Source of the DNA: CAZYMF01 sp964648215
GTDB taxonomy: Bacteria > Desulfobacterota > Binatia > HRBIN30 > JACQVA1
Direction: 5' to 3'
Assembly: GCA_964648215.1 (NCBI GenBank)
Contig: CAZYMF010000182.1
Coordinates: forward strand, 1-9,836
Length of the DNA stretch: 9,836 nt
Shown here: in pieces, positions 6,754-9,836 of the stretch
Position numbering within the stretch: the stretch's first letter is position 1
How the letters are laid out: each line of letters begins with the position of its first letter
Notes under the pieces: model-generated
Databases searched by the model: none
What the model saw: the letters and a program-made list of their open reading frames with translations, nothing else
What the model was told of the DNA's origin: nothing
Made by a program: the position numbers and the translations under genes

Positions 6754-7764
6754 ATGTCACAGGATCTCGTCGTTGTCACCGGAGGAGCCGGCTACGTCGG
6801 CTCCCATCTGACCCGTAGGCTGCTGGGGGACGGCTATCGGGTGCGAGTGCTGGATAATTTTCTGTATGGTGACCAGGGCCTGGCCGACCTGCGCGATCAC
6901 CCGGCGCTGGAGGTGCAGTCCGGCGACATCTGCAATCGCCAGGCGATGGCTTGCGCCCTGCGCGGCGCCAACGTAGTGGTGGCCCTGGCCGCGCTCGTGG
7001 GCGATCCGGCCTGCGAGGTGGATCCGGAGCAGGCGCACAACATCAATTTCGAGTCGACTCGGTGTCTTGTCGAGACGGCTCGTGAGGCCGACGTGCAGCG
7101 CTTGGTCTTCGCCTCCTCCTGCAGCGTCTACGGCGCCAACGGCGATGAGTTGCTGCGCGAGGATTCGCATCTGAACCCGGTTTCTCTCTACGCCCGCACG
7201 CGGATCATGTCCGAGGAGATCCTGCTGCGCGAACGGGGACCGATCGAGGTGATCGTTCTGCGCCTGGCCACGGTCTGTGGCGTGTCCTCGCGCATGCGTT
7301 TCGACCTCATGGTGAACACGATCACGGCGCGTGCCGCCATCGGCGGTCGCGTGCGGATCGTGGGCACGGACCAGTGGCGCCCGCACTTGCACGTCCAGGA
7401 TGCCGCCGCCGCCTTTGCCCGAGCCGTGGCGGCCCCGAGCGCGGCGGCACAGGGGGGCATCTTCAACGTCGGCCACGAGTCGCAGAACTTCACGATCGGT
7501 GACATCGGAGAGAAAGTGCTGCAGCATCTACCCGACACGGTGGTCGAATACGCCAACGGCAACGGAGATCGCCGCAGCTATCGCGTCAGCTTCGAGCGCA
7601 TCCGTGACCAGCTGGGCTTCGTTCCGCAATTCACCGTCGACGACGCGATCCGCGAGGTACGCGAGGTGCTGGCCTCGGGGGGCGTCCCCAACTTCGAGGA
7701 CGAGGTCTATCACAACGTGAAGTGGCTGCGCCGCGAAGGCATGCGGCGAAGCCATGCGCAGTGA
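6754..7764 (+). CDS. Extended SDR NAD-dependent epimerase/dehydratase with Arg in the YxxxK position
   Basis: A 336-residue nucleotide-sugar epimerase/dehydratase-type protein. The N-terminal VTGGAGYVGSHL (about 8-19) is the NAD-binding glycine motif. LAALVGDPAC and SSCSVYG (Ser122 is the likely catalytic Ser) follow. The active-site motif reads Tyr146-Ala-Arg-Thr-Arg150, so the usual catalytic Lys is Arg. The region VIVLRLATVCG, RPHLHVQDAAAAFA and FNVGHES are the normal nucleotide-sugar half, and the end (NFEDEVYHNVKWLRREG) fits a sugar-locus SDR subgroup. It would change the stereochemistry or oxidation state of an NDP-sugar in the cytoplasm. It is not the missing half of the CapD-like module before it, because it starts with its own complete Rossmann domain of epimerase type. 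Its last 11 bases may overlap the next gene. Confidence 0.88.
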   Translation: MSQDLVVVTGGAGYVGSHLTRRLLGDGYRVRVLDNFLYGDQGLADLRDHPALEVQSGDICNRQAMACALRGANVVVALAALVGDPACEVDPEQAHNINFESTRCLVETAREADVQRLVFASSCSVYGANGDELLREDSHLNPVSLYARTRIMSEEILLRERGPIEVIVLRLATVCGVSSRMRFDLMVNTITARAAIGGRVRIVGTDQWRPHLHVQDAAAAFARAVAAPSAAAQGGIFNVGHESQNFTIGDIGEKVLQHLPDTVVEYANGNGDRRSYRVSFERIRDQLGFVPQFTVDDAIREVREVLASGGVPNFEDEVYHNVKWLRREGMRRSHAQ

Positions 7765-8860
7765 CCCCCGCCCGGTCTCACCGCCGATTCCTTCTCCCAT
7801 GAGTCTGTCTTCACGCGTCTCCGTGGCGCTGCTGGGGTGCGGCCGCATCGCCCAGGTGCACCAGCAGTACCTGGCCGCCGTGCCGGAGGCGGAGCTGGTG
7901 GCGGTCTGCGACGCGGATGTCCGGGCGCGGACGGCGATGAGCGCGCGGGCGGCCGTACCAGCGTACGCGACGGTCGAAGAACTGCTGCGCTGCGCCTCCC
8001 CCCAGGTCGTCCATGTCCTTACCCCGCCCTCGACGCACGCGGCACTGGCGCGGCAGGCCCTTGAGGCCGGCGCGCACGTGTTCATCGAGAAACCGATGGC
8101 GCTCGGCACCCAGGAGGCCGACGAGCTGGTGGCCGAGGCGCGCCGGCGCGGGTTGATCGTCACCGCGGACCACAACCGCTGGTTCGATCCGGTGATGCGG
8201 CGGGCGCGCGGGTTGCTGGAGCAGGGTGCCCTCGGCGAGCTGATCGGCGTCGACGTCTTTCAGGGCGCGGGGGGCGAGGGCGGCGAGAGCTCGCTGGCGT
8301 GGAAGGCGTCGCTGCCCGGCGGGCCGATGCACGACATCGCGCCCCATCCGATCTATCTGCTGCGTCACCTGCTCGGGCCTCTGGCGACGGTCGAAGCCGT
8401 CACGGAGCGCGATGAGAAGGGCCACGTCACCGAGGCTCGACTGCTGGCCGAGGGCGCGCGCGGGGCGGGGACGATCACGCTGTCGATGCGGGCGTGTCCA
8501 CCGGGAAATTGGCTGCGACTCTTCGGCTCGTTGGCGACGATCGAGGTCAACTTCAACCACATGACGCTGCTCCAGTATCGCGAGTACCGGGGCAACAAGC
8601 TGGTCGGCAAGGTGCGGCCGAACCTGACCGTCGCCTGGCAACTGGCGCGAGAGACGGTGCGCAACGGCATCGACTTCGTCCGCGGGCGGCAGCGTTTCTA
8701 CCCCGGAATGGGGGCGCACGTGGGCGAGTTCTACCGCTGCCTGAGCCAGGGGTTGCCACCCCCGGTGAGCGCCGACGAGGCGCGCGACGTCGTCGCCCTG
8801 TGCGAACGCATCCTGGGCCCCGGTGACGCCATGACTACAACGAAGGCGGTGGGGACGTGA
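7754..8860 (+). CDS. Gfo/Idh/MocA-family oxidoreductase
   Basis: A 368-residue NAD(P)-dependent sugar dehydrogenase of the Gfo/Idh/MocA family. Numbered from ATG 7754, it has LLGCGRIAQVH in the Rossmann domain, FIEKPMALG with the conserved Glu112-Lys113-Pro114, and GGPMHDIAPHPIYLLRHLLG with Asp194 and His198 in the substrate site. Family members such as WbpB oxidise C3 of UDP-GlcNAc uronate, which a DegT-type aminotransferase then aminates; a similar pairing with the aminotransferase upstream is possible but unproved. The start is ambiguous. ATG 7754 overlaps the previous gene by 11 bases and adds a Pro-rich lead; ATG 7799 gives 353 residues and the more typical N-terminus. Neither has a good ribosome site. 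The stop overlaps the next start (GTGA). Confidence 0.9.
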   Translation: MRSDPRPVSPPIPSPMSLSSRVSVALLGCGRIAQVHQQYLAAVPEAELVAVCDADVRARTAMSARAAVPAYATVEELLRCASPQVVHVLTPPSTHAALARQALEAGAHVFIEKPMALGTQEADELVAEARRRGLIVTADHNRWFDPVMRRARGLLEQGALGELIGVDVFQGAGGEGGESSLAWKASLPGGPMHDIAPHPIYLLRHLLGPLATVEAVTERDEKGHVTEARLLAEGARGAGTITLSMRACPPGNWLRLFGSLATIEVNFNHMTLLQYREYRGNKLVGKVRPNLTVAWQLARETVRNGIDFVRGRQRFYPGMGAHVGEFYRCLSQGLPPPVSADEARDVVALCERILGPGDAMTTTKAVGT

Positions 8861-9836
8861 AAGCGCTGGTGACGGGAGCGACGGGTTTTCTCGGTCGGTC
8901 TCTGGTCGCACGGTTGCTGGCGAACGGCATCGACGTGCGCGCGCTGGTGCGGAAGCCCGGGGCATCGTTGCCCGAGGGCGTCGAGCGCGCCGTCGGTGAC
9001 CTCGGCGACGAGGAGAGCCTGCGCCGCGCCGTGGCCGGAGTGGACTGGGTGATTCACGCCGCCGCCCGCGTGAAGAGCAGCGGCCGGTGGAGCGAGTTCG
9101 AGGCCGCCAACGTCAGCGGCACCGCCAGCCTGCTGCGTGTGGCGACCGCAGGCGGCGTGCAGCGCGTGGTGCACATCAGCTCCCTGAGCGTGTACGAGGT
9201 TGTGGCGGACGGCGTGACCGTCACCGAGGAGAGCTCGTACGAGCGTGGAGCCGGCGCGCGGGGATTCTATGCTCGGTCGAAGCTGATCGCCGATCGCCTC
9301 GCCCTTCAGGCCGCCCGTGGCGGCGCGCCGGTCACGGTCGTACGGCCCGGCCTTCTGTACGGAGCGGGCCGCCGCCCCCCTCTGGCTCGCCGTGCCTTCG
9401 CCTTGGGTCCGGTGCGCCTGATCCTCGGTCGCGCGGGGTATCTCATGCCGATGAGCCATGTGGAGAACACCGCCGATGCGGTGCTGCTGGCCGCGCAGGC
9501 GGAGGGCGCGACCGGCAGAGCGTATACGCTGGTGGACGCCAACGTGCCGCATGCACAGTACGCCGCGATGTATCGCCGTGCCGCCGGCGAGAGCTGGCGG
9601 GCGGTGTACGCGCCGGCGCTGGCGCTGATGCCCTTGGCCTTCGGCGCCGAGCTGGCGTTCAAGGCCCTGCGCCGTTCCTCGCCGTTGACCCGCCACCAGT
9701 TGCAGCGCACGACTTTCCATTCCCACCCGGTTCATGTCCCGGCAGGTGAAATGGACGATCACATCCATGCCGATTTTAAATATCTCATGGCCCAGCACAT
9801 CGGGACTGAGCGCCGGGTTGCCACCGGGATTATCGG
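8857..9836 (+). CDS. Extended SDR NAD-dependent epimerase/dehydratase, 3' end lost at a sequence junction
   Basis: Starts at GTG 8857, sharing GTGA with the stop of the oxidoreductase gene, which implies coupled translation. VTGATGFLGRSL (5-16) is the NAD-binding motif, VIHAAARVK and HISSLSVYE (likely catalytic Ser109) follow, and Tyr138-Ala-Arg-Ser-Lys142 is an intact YxxxK. VVRPGLLYGAG and MPMSHVENTADAVLLAA are the expected substrate-side strands. SDR-like sequence runs to about residue 282 (LTRHQL, near base 9700). After that the family normally has a stretch ending in 'LGW/F-x-P'; here the frame stays open but encodes unrelated residues to the end. The - strand of that tail matches another protein family, so the real C-terminus is probably missing. 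It is likely another NDP-sugar modifying enzyme of the same operon. Confidence 0.85.
   Translation, partial: MKALVTGATGFLGRSLVARLLANGIDVRALVRKPGASLPEGVERAVGDLGDEESLRRAVAGVDWVIHAAARVKSSGRWSEFEAANVSGTASLLRVATAGGVQRVVHISSLSVYEVVADGVTVTEESSYERGAGARGFYARSKLIADRLALQAARGGAPVTVVRPGLLYGAGRRPPLARRAFALGPVRLILGRAGYLMPMSHVENTADAVLLAAQAEGATGRAYTLVDANVPHAQYAAMYRRAAGESWRAVYAPALALMPLAFGAELAFKALRRSSPLTRHQLQRTTFHSHPVHVPAGEMDDHIHADFKYLMAQHIGTERRVATGII
9697..9834 (-). CDS. Fragment resembling methylenetetrahydrofolate reductase (MetF family), partial at both ends
   Basis: Read on the - strand from base 9834, the frame begins DNPGGNPALSPDVLGHE, continues through VIVHFTCRDMNR and ends GMESRALQL. This strongly resembles the part of MetF-family reductases around their 'HFTC-x-(D/G)-x-N' strand, where the flavin-binding barrel contacts the folate. 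MetF reduces methylenetetrahydrofolate to methyltetrahydrofolate, a housekeeping role unrelated to polysaccharide. After ALQL the family normally continues towards '(L)ALTGDY'; here it changes to VAGQRRG, the shadow of the + strand SDR. The fragment is therefore cut at about base 9697-9706 and runs off the window at its N-terminal side. It has visibly lower G+C than the rest. The family call is from memory of conserved motifs. Confidence 0.65.

Noticed and set aside
6754..7764. The first SDR as the missing catalytic half of the CapD/PglF-like module just upstream
   Set aside because: It has a complete epimerase-type Rossmann start (VTGGAGYVGS), its own ribosome site and start, and lacks the CapD-type GAGGSIGSE motif.
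8731..9696. Long - strand open frame continuing from the MetF-like fragment through the second SDR
   Set aside because: From 9696 downwards it is low-complexity, Arg/Gln/Ala-rich sequence, the typical shadow of a GC-rich gene. Only 9697-9834 has family similarity.

Overview
The window is a G+C-rich (roughly two-thirds G+C by eye) stretch of a bacterial surface- or exo-polysaccharide locus. Nine tightly packed genes all lie on the + strand. GC-rich third codon positions, GTG starts and stop/start overlaps fit a high-GC bacterium such as a soil proteobacterium, myxobacterium or acidobacterium. No sequence here fixes the taxon, and I see no rRNA, tRNA, CRISPR array or insertion sequence.

Layout. 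Bases 2-256 are the tail of a bacterial tyrosine kinase (CpsD/CapB/Wzc-C type) that controls chain length and export. Bases 275-1705 encode a multi-spanning O-antigen ligase/polymerase-family protein (Wzy-like). A 107-base hairpin-rich gap follows, the longest non-coding stretch. Then come a FemAB/GNAT-like acyltransferase (1813-2697), a GT4 glycosyltransferase (2705-4048), a DegT/DnrJ/EryC1/StrS PLP aminotransferase (4112-5326), a phosphoglycosyl transferase fused to a membrane plus Rossmann module (5323-6723), an extended SDR epimerase/dehydratase (6754-7764), a Gfo/Idh/MocA oxidoreductase (7754-8860) and a second extended SDR (from 8857). Junctions are -4, -11 or -4 bases at three places and 7-63 bases at most others, so most of it looks like one transcription unit.

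How the genes fit together (inference from families). The SDRs, the Gfo/Idh/MocA enzyme and the aminotransferase would make or tailor an amino- or deoxy-sugar nucleotide. The phosphoglycosyl transferase would load the first sugar phosphate on undecaprenyl phosphate, the GT4 enzyme would extend the repeat unit, and the acyltransferase-like protein may decorate it. The Wzy-like protein and tyrosine kinase would polymerise it and control its length. A flippase, an outer-membrane exporter and further glycosyltransferases are not in the window.

Three points stand out. First, the phosphoglycosyl transferase has its catalytic domain at the N-terminus and the CapD/PglF-type membrane plus Rossmann module at the C-terminus, the reverse of WbaP/WcaJ, and it lacks the dehydratase half of CapD. 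Second, the first SDR has Arg where the catalytic Lys of YxxxK should be. Third, the last ~135 bases change identity: on the - strand they encode a fragment resembling methylenetetrahydrofolate reductase, abutting the + strand SDR mid-gene. This is most simply a chimeric or rearranged end.
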